From JBFMFE01 sp040752295 (GTDB taxonomy: Bacteria > UBP15 > UBA6099 > JBFMBQ01): DNA of 23,027 nt. Within the stretch, counting starts at the first letter, position 1. The number at the start of each line of letters is the position of its first letter. The stretch lies in assembly GCA_040752295.1 (NCBI GenBank), contig JBFMFE010000200.1, positions 1 to 23,027 on the forward strand, given 5' to 3'. Positions 22,979 to 23,027 of the stretch are shown in pieces. A model generated the notes under the pieces. It was not told the DNA's origin. It worked only from the letters and a program-made list of their open reading frames with translations, and made no database searches. Both the position numbers and the translations under genes were made by a program.

Positions 22979-23027
22979 CGTCTTCATCGAGAACCGCGCT
23001 CCCGCGGGTGCGCGGACCGAACAAGTG

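Overview
The window is a gene-dense, GC-rich bacterial chromosome segment carrying 16 supported protein genes and no RNA genes that I can recognise. The organism is a flagellated bacterium with two membranes. It has a Wza-type outer-membrane export protein, an ExbB/ExbD/TonB-like energy-transduction set, an SLH-domain envelope protein and flagellar filament-cap genes. SpoIID is not a sporulation marker here, because it is fused to a SPOR-like domain and paired with a STAS protein, as can occur in non-sporulating diderms. Nothing in the sequence fixes the phylum. The mixture fits an uncultured diderm lineage better than a well-studied proteobacterium.

Layout. (1) 1-1446, minus strand: the 5' part of a multi-membrane-span glycosyltransferase of the GT39/PMT-like kind, cut by the window edge. 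(2) 1849-5484: an exopolysaccharide start-and-export trio (undecaprenyl-phosphate sugar phosphotransferase, Wza-like export protein, Wzc-like chain-length regulator with tyrosine kinase) behind a good sigma70-type promoter. (3) 5737-8361: fliD, an unidentified gene, and fliS, preceded by an AT-rich spacer with a near-consensus sigma28 (FliA) promoter. (4) 8488-13578: a Maf/DUF115 flagellin glycosyltransferase followed by three tightly coupled nucleotide-sugar genes (4,6-dehydratase, extended SDR epimerase/dehydratase, PLP aminotransferase). This looks like filament glycosylation. (5) 13679-15531: SpoIID-SPOR protein and STAS protein. (6) 15532-15889: a spacer holding hairpins, a strong palindrome and an imperfect 24-bp inverted repeat that looks like a small repeat element. 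(7) 15890-17958: zinc-ribbon SAM methyltransferase and GT4 glycosyltransferase, overlapping by 4 bp. (8) 18277-22258: an ExbB-ExbD-TonB-like-secreted protein operon behind a strong promoter with an operator-like palindrome. (9) 22355-22948: an SLH, coiled-coil, C-terminal transmembrane protein.

The genes work together on the cell surface: polysaccharide start and export, flagellar filament capping and glycosylation, peptidoglycan processing, and an energised trans-envelope module. The least explained parts are the ExbB/D operon, whose TonB-like protein has an acidic linker and an unfamiliar cysteine-containing C-terminus and whose last gene encodes a large secreted Ig/cohesin-like protein, and the unidentified gene between fliD and fliS.
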